Both the position numbers and the translations under genes were made by a program. The notes below the pieces were generated by a model. It saw nothing but the letters and a program-made list of their open reading frames with translations. It did not search any database and was not told the origin of the DNA. DNA of 64,000 nucleotides. It comes from Streptomyces sp. PH10-H1 (lineage in GTDB: Bacteria; Actinomycetota; Actinomycetes; Streptomycetales; Streptomycetaceae). The stretch covers positions 58,992-122,991 of the forward strand of contig NZ_JASISZ010000013.1 of the NCBI RefSeq assembly GCF_030063355.1. The letters are read 5' to 3'. Below, in pieces: positions 24,835-35,278 of this stretch; position 1 is the stretch's first letter; each line of letters starts with the position of its first letter.

Positions 24835-26334
24835 TCAGCCGATGGCTGCGGCGAAGCCGGTGGCTCCGGTGTGTAGGAAGATTTTGCGGAGGTTGTGGCA
24901 GGCGGCCAGTAGTCGCCACTCTCCCCGGGCGCCGTCTTCGCCGCGGAGCAGGAGTTGGCGGCCGTTCTGGCAGGTCATGATCTGTCCGAAGACGGGTTCG
25001 ACGATGGCTTTGCGGCGGCGGTAGGCGGCTTTGCCGGGTTTGGTCCGCAGCTTGCGGGCCATGCGCTCTTTCAGCGTGGCGTTCGCCGGGATCCGTCCGC
25101 GTGGTGCGGGTGGGACCTGCTCGTCGTGGGCGAGTCTTCCGGTGGCCATGAACGTGTTGGTCCCGCAGGTGAGTTGGCGGTCTCTTGCGGCTTCGAGGTT
25201 CGTCTCGGAGCAGTATCCGGCGTCGACGAGTGCCTGCTTGGGGTGGGTGCCGGTGTTCTGGGCGGACTGGTCGAGCATCGTGGTGTAGTTCAGCGCGTCC
25301 GAGGCGTTGGTCGTCACGTCGGCGGCGGTGATGACCTGGTGTTCCTCGTCCACGACGGCCTGGGCGTTGTAGGCCTGGATGTAGGCGCCGTCGCTGTTCT
25401 TCATGATCCGCGAGTCGGGGTCGGTGAAGTTGGCCTGCGCCTTCGGCTTGGGACGGGCCGTCGCGGCGGCCTTGTCGCCCGCGTCGGCGACGGCCTGCTC
25501 GTCGTCGGCGCCGGCGCGCTCCTGCCGGCGCCGTTCCTTTTCCTTGGCGTGCGTGTGGGCCTTCTCTGCGGCTTCGGCCTCGATCTGGGCGCGGGCGGCC
25601 TGCAGTTTGGCCAGGCGCTTCTCGCGGCGGTCCAGCTCGGCGGGCAGGTCGGTGTCCTTGCCGTCGACGCCGAAGGTCTGGTCCTCGGCGGTGTCGCTCG
25701 CTTCGGCGTCGGCCAGCAGGGCGGCGGCCATCGCCTCCAGCTGGGCGATCTCGGCCTCGACGTGCTCTTCCTTGTCGATGAGCCGGCCGTAGCTCATCGC
25801 CTTGTGCTTGGAGGCGCTGGCTTTCAGCTTCGTGCCGTCCAGGGCAACGCGGCCCATCTTGACCATGCCCAGCTTCTGCGCCAGGTGCAGGGACTGGGTG
25901 AACAGGTCGGCGAGCGCGTCCAGGTGGCGGCGGCGGAATCGCGAGATCGAGCGGAAGTCCGGTTCCTGGCCAGCGGCCAGGAACCGGAACGCGACATCGT
26001 CGGCGCACTTGTGCTCGATCGCCCGCGAAGAGCGCACGCCGGTGGTGTAGCCGTAAATCAACAGCCTGACCATCAGCCGTGGGTCGTACGGCGGGAAGCC
26101 GCGCTTCTCGGTGTAGTCGGCCAGGACCGGCCGCAGGTCCAGCACGTCATCGACCAGATCAGCGACGAACCGGGCCAAGTGCCCCTCGGGCAGCCAGTCG
26201 TCCAGCGACGGCGGCAGCAGCAGGACCTGATGCGGGTCGAACGCCCGGAACCGTTTGTCCACCGGCGCCGGACGGCCCTGCGGCCGCCGCTTCTCGACCG
26301 GCTCGACCTCGAACAGCCCATCCCCACCACGCAT
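24835..26334 (-). CDS. IS1182-family transposase
   Basis: 499 residues. The N-terminal DUF772-type domain (VDKRFRAFDPHQVLLLPPSL, then FRFLAAGQEPDFRSISRFRRRHL) is followed by the first catalytic Asp region (MGRVALDGTKLKA), a long charged coiled-coil insertion (about 185-275), a second Asp region (QALVDAGYCSETNL) and the C-terminal RRKAIVEPVFGQIM block with Glu. The frame is intact, so the element may be active. A 19-bp palindrome lies just upstream of the ATG (26341-26359). Confidence 0.95.
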   Translation of the reverse strand: MRGGDGLFEVEPVEKRRPQGRPAPVDKRFRAFDPHQVLLLPPSLDDWLPEGHLARFVADLVDDVLDLRPVLADYTEKRGFPPYDPRLMVRLLIYGYTTGVRSSRAIEHKCADDVAFRFLAAGQEPDFRSISRFRRRHLDALADLFTQSLHLAQKLGMVKMGRVALDGTKLKASASKHKAMSYGRLIDKEEHVEAEIAQLEAMAAALLADAEASDTAEDQTFGVDGKDTDLPAELDRREKRLAKLQAARAQIEAEAAEKAHTHAKEKERRRQERAGADDEQAVADAGDKAAATARPKPKAQANFTDPDSRIMKNSDGAYIQAYNAQAVVDEEHQVITAADVTTNASDALNYTTMLDQSAQNTGTHPKQALVDAGYCSETNLEAARDRQLTCGTNTFMATGRLAHDEQVPPAPRGRIPANATLKERMARKLRTKPGKAAYRRRKAIVEPVFGQIMTCQNGRQLLLRGEDGARGEWRLLAACHNLRKIFLHTGATGFAAAIG

Positions 26335-26340
26335 ACCGAC

Positions 26341-26425
26341 ATCATTCCGTACGAATGATCACGAACCGAAGGCGGGTGTCTGTGGTCGGGCGATCGATCG
26401 GACCTGCCGAAACGCAAGGTCCGAT
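26341..26425. promoter_or_regulatory. Two dyads between transposase and passenger gene
   Basis: ATCATTC-CGTAC-GAATGAT (26341-26359) is a perfect 19-bp palindrome 6 nt upstream of the transposase start. ATCGGACCT and AGGTCCGAT (26397-26405 and 26417-26425) form a second dyad. They are candidates for promoter control of the divergent pair. Confidence 0.55.
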
Positions 26426-26523
26426 TGCCGCCAGCAGTGTTCGCCTGCTTCAGGAAGAGTCGGTGACGGCTCGTGCGCCTGATCGCGAGTCTGGCCAGCT
26501 GACATCCTGCGAAAGGCGAACAA

Positions 26524-27162
26524 ATGCACGTGGTCCCCGGGCTCAAGGTCCTGTACTTCGGGACTCCGGTGGTGCTGATCAGCTCACGTAACGAGGACGG
26601 CACCGCGAACCTCGCGCCAATGTCCTCCGCGTGGTGGCTGGGCCAGTCCTGCATGCTCGGTCTCGGCAACAGCGGCCAGACGACCGCGAATCTGCTGCGC
26701 GAGGGCGAATGCGTGCTCAACCTGCCCTCATCGGCAATGGTCGATGCTGTTAACCGGATCGCGCTCACCACCGGGAAATCGGCCGTGCCGGACCACAAGG
26801 CGAAGCAGGGCTACCGATACGAACCGGACAAGTTCTCGGCCGCGAAGCTGACCGAGCAGGCATCGGAGCTGGTCCGGGCACCCCGGGTCGCTGAATGTCC
26901 GGTCCAACTGGAATGCAGAGTCGTTTCCTCCTACCCCTTCGGCAGCCCCACTCCCCATGCCACCGCCTTCCAGGTCGAGGTCCTTCGCGCCCACGTCGAG
27001 GCGGACCTGATCATCCCGGGGACGCACTATGTGGACCCGCTCGGCTGGGACCCGCTCATCATGAAGTTCTGCGAGTTCTTCGGTGGTGGACACAACGTCC
27101 ACCCGTCGAAACTCGCCGAAGGCTGGAACATGCCGCACCAGCTCCAGCCGACGATCCTCTGA
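26524..27162 (+). CDS. Flavin reductase-like FMN-binding protein (passenger gene)
   Basis: 212 residues. Flavin_Reduct split-barrel fold: VVLISSRNEDGTANLAPMSS, then LGLGNSGQTTANLLREGECVLNLP and a C-terminal FGGGHNVHPSKLAEGW. Relatives bind FMN and reduce it with NAD(P)H or act as oxidoreductases alone. AAAGG lies 8 nt before the ATG. The gene is complete and sits between the transposase and the right inverted repeat, so it is mobile cargo. Its benefit is unknown; I see no partner monooxygenase. Confidence 0.88.
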   Translation: MHVVPGLKVLYFGTPVVLISSRNEDGTANLAPMSSAWWLGQSCMLGLGNSGQTTANLLREGECVLNLPSSAMVDAVNRIALTTGKSAVPDHKAKQGYRYEPDKFSAAKLTEQASELVRAPRVAECPVQLECRVVSSYPFGSPTPHATAFQVEVLRAHVEADLIIPGTHYVDPLGWDPLIMKFCEFFGGGHNVHPSKLAEGWNMPHQLQPTIL

Positions 27163-27213
27163 GCCCAGGACGACGCCACCGACCACGAACAGGACCGCGC
27201 CGGGCGCCCACAA

Positions 27214-27267
27214 CCGATCCCGCCGACGTCGATCGCCCGGCCGCTTGCCCGTTACTGAGACACGCTC
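27214..27267 (-). repeat. Right terminal inverted repeat
   Basis: Read on the minus strand from 27267 it begins GAGCGTGTCTCAGTAACGGG, matching the left end. CTAG follows at 27268-27271. Confidence 0.85.
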
Positions 27268-27456
27268 CTAGGCCCGGAACAGCGTCGGCCGGCGGAACCG
27301 TGAACCCTGCCGCGAAACTTCCCTTTCTCAGGGTTCTGCCCTGGGCGGGTCCGCCCTCGGGAGGTGGGGACAACCCCCCTCCTACGACTTCAGGGTGATC
27401 CCGCTTCGGCACCTCCGGCGGATCCGCCGGGCCGGCGGCGCTCATAGCGTTGAGGC

Positions 27457-27972
27457 ATGACCACGCCTGTGTGCACCAGCACCAGCACCACGCAGTTCTC
27501 CAGCTACGTCCGGGCCAAGGGCCCGACGCTGCTGCGTACCGCACGTTCGCTCACCGCGAATCCCTGCGACGCCGAGGACCTGCTGCAGACCGCGCTGACC
27601 AAGACGTACCTGGCATGGGACCGCATCGACGACCACCGGGCGCTGGACGGCTACGTCCGCCGCACCCTGGTCAACACGCGCACCTCGCAGTGGCGCAAGC
27701 GCCGCATCGATGAATTCGCGACCGAGGACGTCCCCGAGCCGCTGTCCACTGCCCCCGACCACACAGAACAGCAGGCCCAGCGCGATGCGCTGCTGCGCGC
27801 CATCGCCCGGCTGCCCACCCGGCAGCGAGCGATGGTGGTGCTCCGTTACTACGAGGACATGAGCGAGATACAGACCGCCGAGGCCCTCGGTGTGTCGGTC
27901 GGTACGGTCAAGAGCGCGGTCTCCCGGGCACTCGGGAAATTGCGGGATGACCCCGAATTGCGCGCCAGGTAG
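27457..27972 (+). CDS. SigE-family (ECF) RNA polymerase sigma factor
   Basis: 171 residues. Region 2 (about 12-75: LRTARSLTANPCDAEDLLQTALTKTYLAWDRI) and region 4 (about 110-165: RLPTRQRAMVVLRYYEDMSEIQTAEALGVSVGTVKSAVSRAL) are intact. It belongs to the actinobacterial SigE-type group of small ECF-like factors. No anti-sigma gene adjoins; the CoA ligase follows at 70 nt in the same direction. A GACAACC element near 27369 could be a -35, but I cannot assign a -10. Target unknown. Confidence 0.9.
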   Translation: MTTPVCTSTSTTQFSSYVRAKGPTLLRTARSLTANPCDAEDLLQTALTKTYLAWDRIDDHRALDGYVRRTLVNTRTSQWRKRRIDEFATEDVPEPLSTAPDHTEQQAQRDALLRAIARLPTRQRAMVVLRYYEDMSEIQTAEALGVSVGTVKSAVSRALGKLRDDPELRAR

Positions 27973-28041
27973 TGACATACCGACTGGTATGGAAGCAGAA
28001 TCACCGGGACCTTACCCGCACGTAACCCGTGGAGGCTCCCG

Positions 28042-29763
28042 GTGCTGAGCACGATGCAGGACGTACCGCTGACCGTCACCCGCATCCTGGTCCATGGGGC
28101 TCTGGTGCACGGCCGATCGCAGGTGACCACCTGGACCGGGGACGCCGAGCCGCACCGCCGCTCCTTCCGTGAGATCGGCGTCCGTGCCATCAGGCTCGCG
28201 AACGCGCTCCGCGACGAACTGGGGGTCGCCCGTGACGAGCGGGTCGCCACCCTCATGTGGAACAACGCGGAGCATGTCGAGGCCTACCTCGCGATCCCCT
28301 CGATGGGTTCGGTGCTCCACACCCTCAACCTGCGCCTCCCGGCCGAGCAGCTGACGTGGATCGTCAACCACGCCGCCGACCGCGTCATCCTCGTCAACGG
28401 CTCCCTGCTCCCGCTCCTCGCGCCGCTGCTGCCCGCGCTGGAGCCCGTCGAGCACATCGTCGTCGTCGGCCCCGGGGACCGCTCGCTGCTCGCCGGCTGC
28501 CGCCCCGCCGTCCACGACTACGAGGAGCTGCTGGCCGGCCGTCCCACCACGTACGACTGGCCCGAGCTGGACGAACGCGATGCCGCGGCCATGTGTTACA
28601 CGTCGGGCACCACCGGCGATCCCAAGGGCGTCGTGTACTCCCACCGGTCCATCTATCTGCACTCCATGCAGGTCAACATGACCGAGTCGATGGGTCTCAC
28701 CGACCGCGACACCACCCTCGTCGTCGTCCCGATGTTCCACGTCAACGCCTGGGGACTGCCGCACGCCACCTTCATGACCGGCATCAACATGCTCATGCCG
28801 GACCGCTTTCTGCAGCCCGCCCCGCTCGCCGAGATGATCGAGAGCGAGCGCCCCAGCCACGCCGCGGCCGTCCCCACCATCTGGCAGGGGCTGCTCGCCG
28901 AGCTCGCCACCAAACCGCGCGACATCTCCTCCATGGCGACCGTGACCATCGGCGGCTCCGCCTGCCCGCCCGCGCTCATGAAGGCCTACGAGGAGCACGG
29001 CGTGCGCCTCTGCCACGCCTGGGGCATGACGGAGACCTCCCCGCTCGGCACCATGGCCCATCCGCCGGCCGGCCTCACCCCGGAGGAGGAGTGGCCGTAC
29101 CGCGTCAGCCAGGGCCGCTTCCCGGCATCCGTCGAGGCCCGGCTGGCCGGTCCTGCGGGCGAGATCATGCCGTGGGACGGCGAATCCGCGGGTGAACTGG
29201 AGGTACGCGGCCCCTGGATCGCCAACTCCTACTTCGGCGGCGCGGGCTCGGAGCCGCTGCGACCCGAGGACAAGTTCAGCCCGGACGGGTGGCTGCGCAC
29301 CGGTGACGTCGGCGTGATCACCCATGACGGCTACCTCACCCTCACCGACCGGGCCAAGGACGTCATCAAGTCCGGCGGCGAATGGATCTCCTCCGTCGAC
29401 CTGGAGAACCACCTCATGGCCCACCCGGACATCGCCGAGGCCGCGGTCGTCGCCGTACCCGACGAGCGCTGGGGCGAGCGGCCACTGGCCACCGTCGTAC
29501 TGAAGGAGGGCGCCACCGTCTCGTACGAGACGCTGCGGGAGTTCCTCGCCGGGCGCATCGCCCGCTGGCAGCTCCCCGAGCGCTGGGCGATCATCCCGAC
29601 CGTCCCGAAGACCTCGGTCGGCAAGTTCGACAAGAAGGTGATCCGCGAGCAGTACCGGCTGGAGCAGATCGAGGTCACGTACGTCGCGGGGCCCGCGAAG
29701 AGCGCTGCCGGCGGTACGGGTTCGGCGGAGCCGGGGTCGCAGCCGGGGTCCGACAAGAGCTGA
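28042..29763 (+). CDS. Long/medium-chain fatty acid-CoA ligase (AMP-binding)
   Basis: 573 residues, GTG start with GGAGG. The ANL superfamily motifs are all present: P-loop [18 protein letters not shown] (about 192-209), [12 protein letters not shown] (A5), LRTGDVG (A7-type), and the C-terminal lysine in [11 protein letters not shown]. It activates a carboxylic acid to an adenylate and then a CoA thioester. It could supply CoA esters to the upstream steroid-type operon, although the mobile element separates them. About 30 extra residues at the C-terminus are Gly/Ser/Pro-rich. Confidence 0.92.
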   Translation: MLSTMQDVPLTVTRILVHGALVHGRSQVTTWTGDAEPHRRSFREIGVRAIRLANALRDELGVARDERVATLMWNNAEHVEAYLAIPSMGSVLHTLNLRLPAEQLTWIVNHAADRVILVNGSLLPLLAPLLPALEPVEHIVVVGPGDRSLLAGCRPAVHDYEELLAGRPTTYDWPELDERDAAAMCYTSGTTGDPKGVVYSHRSIYLHSMQVNMTESMGLTDRDTTLVVVPMFHVNAWGLPHATFMTGINMLMPDRFLQPAPLAEMIESERPSHAAAVPTIWQGLLAELATKPRDISSMATVTIGGSACPPALMKAYEEHGVRLCHAWGMTETSPLGTMAHPPAGLTPEEEWPYRVSQGRFPASVEARLAGPAGEIMPWDGESAGELEVRGPWIANSYFGGAGSEPLRPEDKFSPDGWLRTGDVGVITHDGYLTLTDRAKDVIKSGGEWISSVDLENHLMAHPDIAEAAVVAVPDERWGERPLATVVLKEGATVSYETLREFLAGRIARWQLPERWAIIPTVPKTSVGKFDKKVIREQYRLEQIEVTYVAGPAKSAAGGTGSAEPGSQPGSDKS

Positions 29764-29838
29764 GGCTCGATCGGTGCGGCCGACCGTGGATCTCCGCCGG
29801 TCGGCCGCCGCGAGTCCTCAGCGACTCGGGGCTCCAGG

Positions 29839-32800
29839 CTATGAGCGACCCGGGGTTCCGGGCCATGCGCCGATCTTGCCGAGCAGGTCCACGATGCGGG
29901 ACTGCACATCCGTACTCGTCGACCGCTCCGCGAGGAACAGCACCGTCTCGCCGGAGGCGAGGCGCGGCAGCTCCGACGGGTCGATGTCCGCGGACGTGTA
30001 GACGACCAGCGGTGTGCGGTTCAACTGGCCGTTGCTGCGCAGCCAGTCGACGATCCCCTGCCGGCGCCGTCGCACCAGCATCAGATCCATCACCACCAGG
30101 TTCGGCCTGACCTGCGCGGCCGTCGTCATCGCCTCGACCTCGGAAGAGGCGTGCGCGACCTGCATACCGCGCCGCTCCAGCGTCGCGGTGAACGCCTGGG
30201 CGATGTCCTGATGGCTCTCCACCAGCAGCACCCGCGGCGGATGCTGCTCGCTGTCGCGCGGTGCGAGTGCCTTGAGCAGTACGGCCGGGTCGGCGCCGTA
30301 GGCCGCCTCGCGCGTCGCCTGTCCGAGCCCGGCGGTCACCAGCACCGGCACCTCGGCCTCGGCGGCGGCCTGTCGGAGCGACTTCAGCGCGGTCCGGGTG
30401 ATCGGGCCGGTCAGCGGGTCGACGAAGAGCGCGGCGGGCGGCTCGGCGACCTGCGCGTCCACTTCCTCGCGGGAGCGGACGATCACCGGGCGGTAGCCGC
30501 GGTCGGTCAGCGCCTGGCGGGTCGAGACATCGGGTTCGGGCCAGACCAGCAGCCTGCGCGGCTCGGGCAGCGGAATGCCTGTTTCCGACGGGTCCTCGGT
30601 GACCTCGACGGCGCCGTTCGGCCCGTCCAACGGCTCGGGGCCCTCGGCGCCCTCGGCGGGCGCTCCTATGGCGAACGCCCTGCCCGGGACGACGGTGCGC
30701 AGCAGTGCGGTCTGCTGGTCGTGGTCCTGGTGCTGCTCGTTGCCCTGGCTGATGCTCTGCTGCGGATCGGCGGCGGGGGGCCGGGACACGGGGAGCTGAC
30801 CGCTGTCGGGATCCGCCAACGGGTGCGGGCGGGCCTCCAGCTCCTGGCTTTCGTCCTGCTGAGGACCGTTGAGCTTGCGCCGGCGGCCGGATCCGGAGGG
30901 ATTCTGCTGGGGGAACGCCTCGGGTTGCGGCTGCGATTGCGGATGGATCGGCGGTTGCGGCTGGACCGGCTGGACGAACGCGACGCCCTGGCCGAGCGTG
31001 CGCACGCTGATCGCCCGCCCCTGGCTCTGGCCCTGCTGCTGGCTCTGGCTCTGGTTCTGGCTGTGCGCTTGGGGCGCCCCGCCGGGCGGCGTCGTGGGGG
31101 TGCGCTGGCCCTGTACCGGAATCCCCTGGGACAGGCCCTGGGCCTGGGCCTGCGGCTGTGCACCCGGCTCGACCGCGGGTGCCGTCGGTGCCGTCGGTGC
31201 CGCGGGGGTCACCGGTCGACCGGCGTCCGGCCACTGCGGGCTCACCGGCTGCTGCGGGCCCGGCGTGGCCGACGGGTCGGAGCCGTCGGCACCCGCCGGG
31301 CGGACCGCGTTCTGTTCCTGGTGCCCGCCTTGGTGCGGGACCGGCACGGACACCGGCCCGTTCCCGTTCCCATTCCCGTTCGTGTCCTCCGGCTGCGGCG
31401 GCGTGATCCGTCGCGCGCGGCGGCCCGCCGACGGCTCCTGCCCGGCGAGGGAGGCGCCGTTGCCGTCGCTCCCCGGCTGCGGTTGCTGCGGTTGCTGCGG
31501 TTCCTGCGGCATGGGCTGCCAGCCGCTCACCGGGAGGGCGTGCTGGACGGGCGCGGCGGGAAGTTCGGCGGCGGGCTGCTGGCCTTCGGACAGCGGGCGG
31601 CGGGCCCGGCGTCCGCTGGGCTGCTGACCCGGCTGCTGACCCGGCCGACCGGGCTGATCCGCCGGCAGCAGGTCCGCCGCTCCGGCGCCGCCCGCGGTGT
31701 CTCCCGTGCTCTCCCCGTCCGGCATGGGGCGGCGCAGCGCGCGCCGACGCCCGGTCGGAGTCTCGGGCTCGCCCGGCTGCGCCTGGCTGTGTCCCTGGCT
31801 CCGGCCGCGCGTCTCGTCCTGCTCGTCCGGTCCTGCGGTGGGGATCGCCCACGGCGCCACCACGGTGCCGCCGTCGTCCCCGGCCCTGCGCGGCCGCGGC
31901 GCACGTGTCGTCCCGGCGACCCCGGGCTCGCCGCTGCCGGCCCAGCCCGCCGCGGACGCGCCGTCGGCGGGTGTTCCGGCCGCGGGTGTCCCCGGACCCT
32001 TCCGGCCCGCGGCGGACGCGGTACCCGTGGCGCCCGCGGAAGAACCGACGGAGCCGGCCGGAGGCGTAGCCGCGGCACCCTTACCGCCCGTATTCCCGGC
32101 GCCGCCCGCATTCCCGGTGCCGCCGGGACCCCTGGCACCACTCGTACCGCGTGCGGGCTTCGCCGGCATCGGCATCACGGTCGTCTCGGACTCGCGCGCC
32201 CCGTCCTTCGCCGCGGCCGCAGCACGGCCCGCCGCAGCGATCGCGGACGAGCCCAGCGGCACCTCGAGGACGTACGCGCTGCCCTGGCCCGGCACTTCGT
32301 GAGTCTGCAGGACGCCGCCGTGCCGTTCGACGATCCCGCGTGCGATCGGCAGGTGCACGGCATTGCCACCCGCGTGCGGCCCACGCACATCGATCCGTAT
32401 GACGTCGCCGCGCTGCGCCGCCGCCACCACGATCGTGGAGTCACCGCCACCGCTCACGACGGTGGCGTTGCCGGCCGCGTCCACGCCCGCGACGTCCGCG
32501 ATCAGGTGCGCGAGCGCCTGGGACATCCGCTCGCCGTCGATCGCCGCCTCGATCGGCGGCGCGTGCACGGCGTACTGCGCGCGCCCCGGTCCGATCAGTT
32601 CGATCGCGCCGTCGACACCGGCCGCGACGACCTTGTCGAGCCCGACCGGCTCGCGCCGCAGCCGGTCCTCGCCGCGGTCGAGCCGCTGGAAGGCCAGCAC
32701 ATTGTCGATGAGGGTGGTGATGCGGGCGTAGCCGGCCACCAAGTGGTGCAGGATCTGGTTCGCCTCGGGCCACAACTGCCCGGCGGGGTCGGCGGCCAGG

Positions 32801-33753
32801 CCGGTCAGCTCGCCGCGCAGCTCGGCCAGCGGGCCGCGCAGCGCCTCGTCCAGCACGGCCTGCAGCTGCTCGCTCCGGGCGACGACGGCGTCGTACGCGC
32901 TCCGGTCCGTGAACGTCATGACCGCGCCGACCAGCTGCTCGCCGTCCCGCACGGGTGCGGTCGTCAGGTCGACGGGCACCGCGCGCCCGTCCTTGCGCCA
33001 CAGCACCTGGCCGCGTACCCGGTGCTTGCGCCCGGAGCGCAGCGTGTCGGCGAGCGGGGTCTCCTCGTACGGCAGCGGGGTGCCGTCGGCGCGCGTGTGG
33101 TGGGCGAGCGGGTGCAGTTCCTGGCCGCCGAGGTCGGTCGCCCGGTAGCCGAGGATCTGCGCGGCGGACGGATTGACGAGGACGACCTTGCCCTCGGTGT
33201 CGACGCCGACCACGCCCTCGGCCGCCGCGCGCAGGATCATCTCCGTCTGGCGCTGCTGGCGGGCCAGTTCGGCCTCGGTGTCCATCGTGCCGCTGAGGTC
33301 ACGTACGACGAGCATCAGCAGCTCGTCACCGGTGTAGCTCTGCGGCTCGTCGTACGGGGTGCGGCCGTCCTCGAGGTTGGCGCTGGTCACCTCGACGGGG
33401 AATTCCGACCCGTCGGTACGCCGCGCGACCATCCGGGTCGGCTTGGTGCGGCCTTTGTCGTCGCCCGTGCTCTGTGCGCTGCGCATCGATCCGGGGATCC
33501 GCTTGGAGTCGAAGGCGGGCAGCAGATCGAGCAGGCCCCGCCCGACGAGCGCAGTCCCCGGTGACTCGAAGGTCTCGATCGCGATGGCGTTGGCGTTGAC
33601 CACCGTGCCGTTGCAGTTGACCAGCAAGAGTGCGTCGGGAAGGGCGTCGAGTATTGAGGCGAGGCGAGCAGCGCCTCTGGATGGCCTGCTGCTCACGAGA
33701 CGCGTCCTCCCTGTTACCGCACGTACCGCACTTCCTGCGGTGGCCCCGCGCAA
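29839..33753 (-). CDS. Giant PAS-kinase-receiver protein with degenerate kinase core
   Basis: 1304 residues. Two PAS domains (about 30-150 and 170-285), a DHp-like helix pair (about 290-365), an ATPase-like domain (about 385-500), a disordered linker (about 505-1035) and two tandem receiver-like modules (about 1045-1165 and 1165-1304). The phosphoacceptor His of the usual HELRTPL block is Glu303 (EALRGPL), and the N-box and G1 box are eroded, so autophosphorylation is unlikely. The last receiver keeps the phosphorylatable Asp (VVMDLML) but has lost part of the acidic pair. The linker repeats [11 protein letters not shown] basic motifs four times. No membrane segment is seen. Probably a scaffold or sensor rather than a kinase. 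Confidence 0.88.
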   Translation of the reverse strand: MRGATAGSAVRAVTGRTRLVSSRPSRGAARLASILDALPDALLLVNCNGTVVNANAIAIETFESPGTALVGRGLLDLLPAFDSKRIPGSMRSAQSTGDDKGRTKPTRMVARRTDGSEFPVEVTSANLEDGRTPYDEPQSYTGDELLMLVVRDLSGTMDTEAELARQQRQTEMILRAAAEGVVGVDTEGKVVLVNPSAAQILGYRATDLGGQELHPLAHHTRADGTPLPYEETPLADTLRSGRKHRVRGQVLWRKDGRAVPVDLTTAPVRDGEQLVGAVMTFTDRSAYDAVVARSEQLQAVLDEALRGPLAELRGELTGLAADPAGQLWPEANQILHHLVAGYARITTLIDNVLAFQRLDRGEDRLRREPVGLDKVVAAGVDGAIELIGPGRAQYAVHAPPIEAAIDGERMSQALAHLIADVAGVDAAGNATVVSGGGDSTIVVAAAQRGDVIRIDVRGPHAGGNAVHLPIARGIVERHGGVLQTHEVPGQGSAYVLEVPLGSSAIAAAGRAAAAAKDGARESETTVMPMPAKPARGTSGARGPGGTGNAGGAGNTGGKGAAATPPAGSVGSSAGATGTASAAGRKGPGTPAAGTPADGASAAGWAGSGEPGVAGTTRAPRPRRAGDDGGTVVAPWAIPTAGPDEQDETRGRSQGHSQAQPGEPETPTGRRRALRRPMPDGESTGDTAGGAGAADLLPADQPGRPGQQPGQQPSGRRARRPLSEGQQPAAELPAAPVQHALPVSGWQPMPQEPQQPQQPQPGSDGNGASLAGQEPSAGRRARRITPPQPEDTNGNGNGNGPVSVPVPHQGGHQEQNAVRPAGADGSDPSATPGPQQPVSPQWPDAGRPVTPAAPTAPTAPAVEPGAQPQAQAQGLSQGIPVQGQRTPTTPPGGAPQAHSQNQSQSQQQGQSQGRAISVRTLGQGVAFVQPVQPQPPIHPQSQPQPEAFPQQNPSGSGRRRKLNGPQQDESQELEARPHPLADPDSGQLPVSRPPAADPQQSISQGNEQHQDHDQQTALLRTVVPGRAFAIGAPAEGAEGPEPLDGPNGAVEVTEDPSETGIPLPEPRRLLVWPEPDVSTRQALTDRGYRPVIVRSREEVDAQVAEPPAALFVDPLTGPITRTALKSLRQAAAEAEVPVLVTAGLGQATREAAYGADPAVLLKALAPRDSEQHPPRVLLVESHQDIAQAFTATLERRGMQVAHASSEVEAMTTAAQVRPNLVVMDLMLVRRRRQGIVDWLRSNGQLNRTPLVVYTSADIDPSELPRLASGETVLFLAERSTSTDVQSRIVDLLGKIGAWPGTPGRS

Positions 33754-33924
33754 CCCGCGCGATCGGCTCTCACCGGCGGCCCATCTTGCCGCTGCCCCCG
33801 TGGCATGTCACTAGAGCGAGTGTACGTGCAGCGATTGGCCGAGCGTCCGCGGATGCCCATGTACCCCTGTGGGATTCGGTGTTCGAGCGCGTACGGTGCA
33901 AGATCAGCTCGGATGTGGCGTGCG

Positions 33925-34518
33925 TCACGCACCCCCGCCGACGGGGGGCAGGACCGGTGCCATTTCCTTCCACCTGGCGACCTCGCAGCCGTTGGCCCGG
34001 CTGTACCGCTCGTTGACGGTCAGGCCCTGCGAGACCCCTGTGACCTGCGCGGTCTGTGGTCCGCCGTAGATCATCGAGCACATCTGACCGGGCGGCACGG
34101 GCCCCACGGGACCGCCCAGCCGCGCCAGCCGGTCGCAGGCCGCCGCTGTGGACTCCCCTGTGGACGGTTCCGTGGATGCCCCTGCGGATGCCTTTGGGGA
34201 TGTCGCGGTGGATTCCGCTGTGCCGGCCGGCACAGCGGGCTCGGCGCCGCAGTACAGATCGTGCGTGGTGACCTTCCCCGCGCCGTCGTTGACAGTGACG
34301 GTCAGATGGTCACCCGCCGGCGGCGACCAGGACGGCCAGGGCGACGCGGTGGCGTCGGCCGCCAGGAGCAGCGGCAGACCGGCGGCGAGCACGGCGGCGA
34401 GCGGAAGCCGCAAACCGAGCCGGTGACGGGAGTGGGGACGGGGAAGGGGACCGGGACGGGGAGCGGGACGGGGCACGGGGCGGAGTCGGTCGAGTTGGCC
34501 GGGGCCGTTGAGTCGCAT
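33925..34518 (-). CDS. SSI-like secreted protease inhibitor with Ser/Thr-rich insert
   Basis: 197 residues from ATG at 34518. Arg/Pro-rich start, a signal helix (LGLRLPLAAVLAAGLPLLL) with cleavage near ATA, then an SSI-type core: LYCGAEP, AACDRLARL, MCSMIYGGP, SRANGCEVARW, giving the four Cys of two disulfides. The CSMIY segment aligns with the SSI reactive site CPMVY, so the P1 residue is Met, suiting subtilisin-like proteases. An insert of about 30 residues rich in Ser, Thr and Ala (AGTAESTATSPKASAGAST) splits the first Cys region. Confidence is higher for the fold than for inhibitory activity. Confidence 0.75.
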   Translation of the reverse strand: MRLNGPGQLDRLRPVPRPAPRPGPLPRPHSRHRLGLRLPLAAVLAAGLPLLLAADATASPWPSWSPPAGDHLTVTVNDGAGKVTTHDLYCGAEPAVPAGTAESTATSPKASAGASTEPSTGESTAAACDRLARLGGPVGPVPPGQMCSMIYGGPQTAQVTGVSQGLTVNERYSRANGCEVARWKEMAPVLPPVGGGA

Positions 34519-34708
34519 GCCCCCAGTCCCTACCGTGCCGCCCGGCTCTTTCCCCGCAACCCACCCGAACGTGGGCGAGCCCACCCGTCACCGCGCGCAT
34601 CCTCTTTGCCCTCCGCGCCGACGGCCTTGTACCCTGGTCTGCGATTGGTGACAGCCTGCCGGGCTGTGCCATCATCTGCACACACCCTCGCTCGCGCGGG
34701 TGTGTACT

Positions 34709-34799
34709 GGAGGCTTCGCCTAGTCTGGTCTATGGCGCCGCACTGCTAATGCGGTTTGGGACTTCAATCCCATCCGGGGTTCAAATCCCCGAGCCTCCG
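34709..34799 (+). tRNA. tRNA-Ser(GCU)
   Basis: Class II, 91 nt. Acceptor GGAGGCT/AGCCTCC, anticodon stem CCGCA/TGCGG with loop CTGCTAA (anticodon GCT), long variable arm and GGTTCAAAT T-arm. CCA is not encoded. Confidence 0.96.
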
Positions 34800-34808
34800 C
34801 TTGTTTCC

Positions 34809-34842
34809 GGAGCCCCGGTCGTCCCAGGACGACCGGGGCTCC
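34809..34842 (+). terminator. Hairpin after tRNA-Ser(GCU)
   Basis: Perfect 16-bp stem GGAGCCCCGGTCGTCC with CA loop, 9 nt after the tRNA. No long T-tract. Confidence 0.85.
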
Positions 34843-35048
34843 GTCGTATGTCCGGCGCGGGATGATCTCCCCTCCCCGGCGCGCCGCCCCGCCCTCTCCA
34901 ACGTCGTCCTGCACGGCGCTTCCAAGGCCCTTCTGAGGCTGTTCTCCCAGCTCAGAGGGGGTCAGAGCAATGGATTTCACCTCACGCCGCAGGTCATGTA
35001 ATGTTGTTCCCGCAGCGCAGACCGGCCAGAAAACGCCGGAACGCACAA

Positions 35049-35124
35049 GCACTCGTAGCTCAACGGATAGAGCATCTGACTACGGATCAGAAGGTTGCAG
35101 GTTCGAATCCTGCCGAGTGCACCA
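35049..35124 (+). tRNA. tRNA-Arg(ACG)
   Basis: 76 nt including encoded CCA. Acceptor GCACTCG/CGAGTGC, anticodon loop CTACGGA (ACG). A34 of this tRNA is the bacterial substrate for TadA, encoded at 54473-55105. Confidence 0.97.
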
Positions 35125-35170
35125 AGTCAGGACCCCCGAGGAGATCGTCTGAGGGGGTCCTGACTTGTTT
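35124..35170 (+). terminator. Terminator after tRNA-Arg(ACG)
   Basis: AAGTCAGGACCCCC (35124-35137) pairs perfectly with GGGGGTCCTGACTT (35153-35166), followed by GTTTT. Confidence 0.88.
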
Positions 35171-35278
35171 TACGGCGGCGAAGTGCAGCAACGCGTTTGA
35201 TCACCGATCGCCATGGCCGCCGCAAGCGGAACTGGTCATGAGGGTCACGCGGATGGCGTACTGTGGTGTTTACACCGA

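Larger units (their letters stand above)
24693..27267. mobile_element. IS1182-type element with a flavin-reductase passenger
   Basis: Imperfect inverted repeats of about 54 bp (24693-24747 and 27214-27267; about 45 of 54 positions match by eye) begin GAGCGTG, and CTAG lies directly outside both ends (24689-24692 and 27268-27271), as expected of a 4-bp target duplication. Because CTAG is itself palindromic it could instead be the tip of the repeat. Inside are a minus-strand IS1182-family transposase and a divergent flavin-reductase gene. The 2575-bp length exceeds that of a simple IS1182 by about one gene. Confidence 0.85.

Noticed and set aside
30151..33564. A 1137-codon plus-strand frame opposite the giant PAS protein
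   Set aside because: It is the antisense shadow of a low-complexity G+C-rich gene; composition is Arg/Leu/Gly noise and domain motifs are all on the minus strand.
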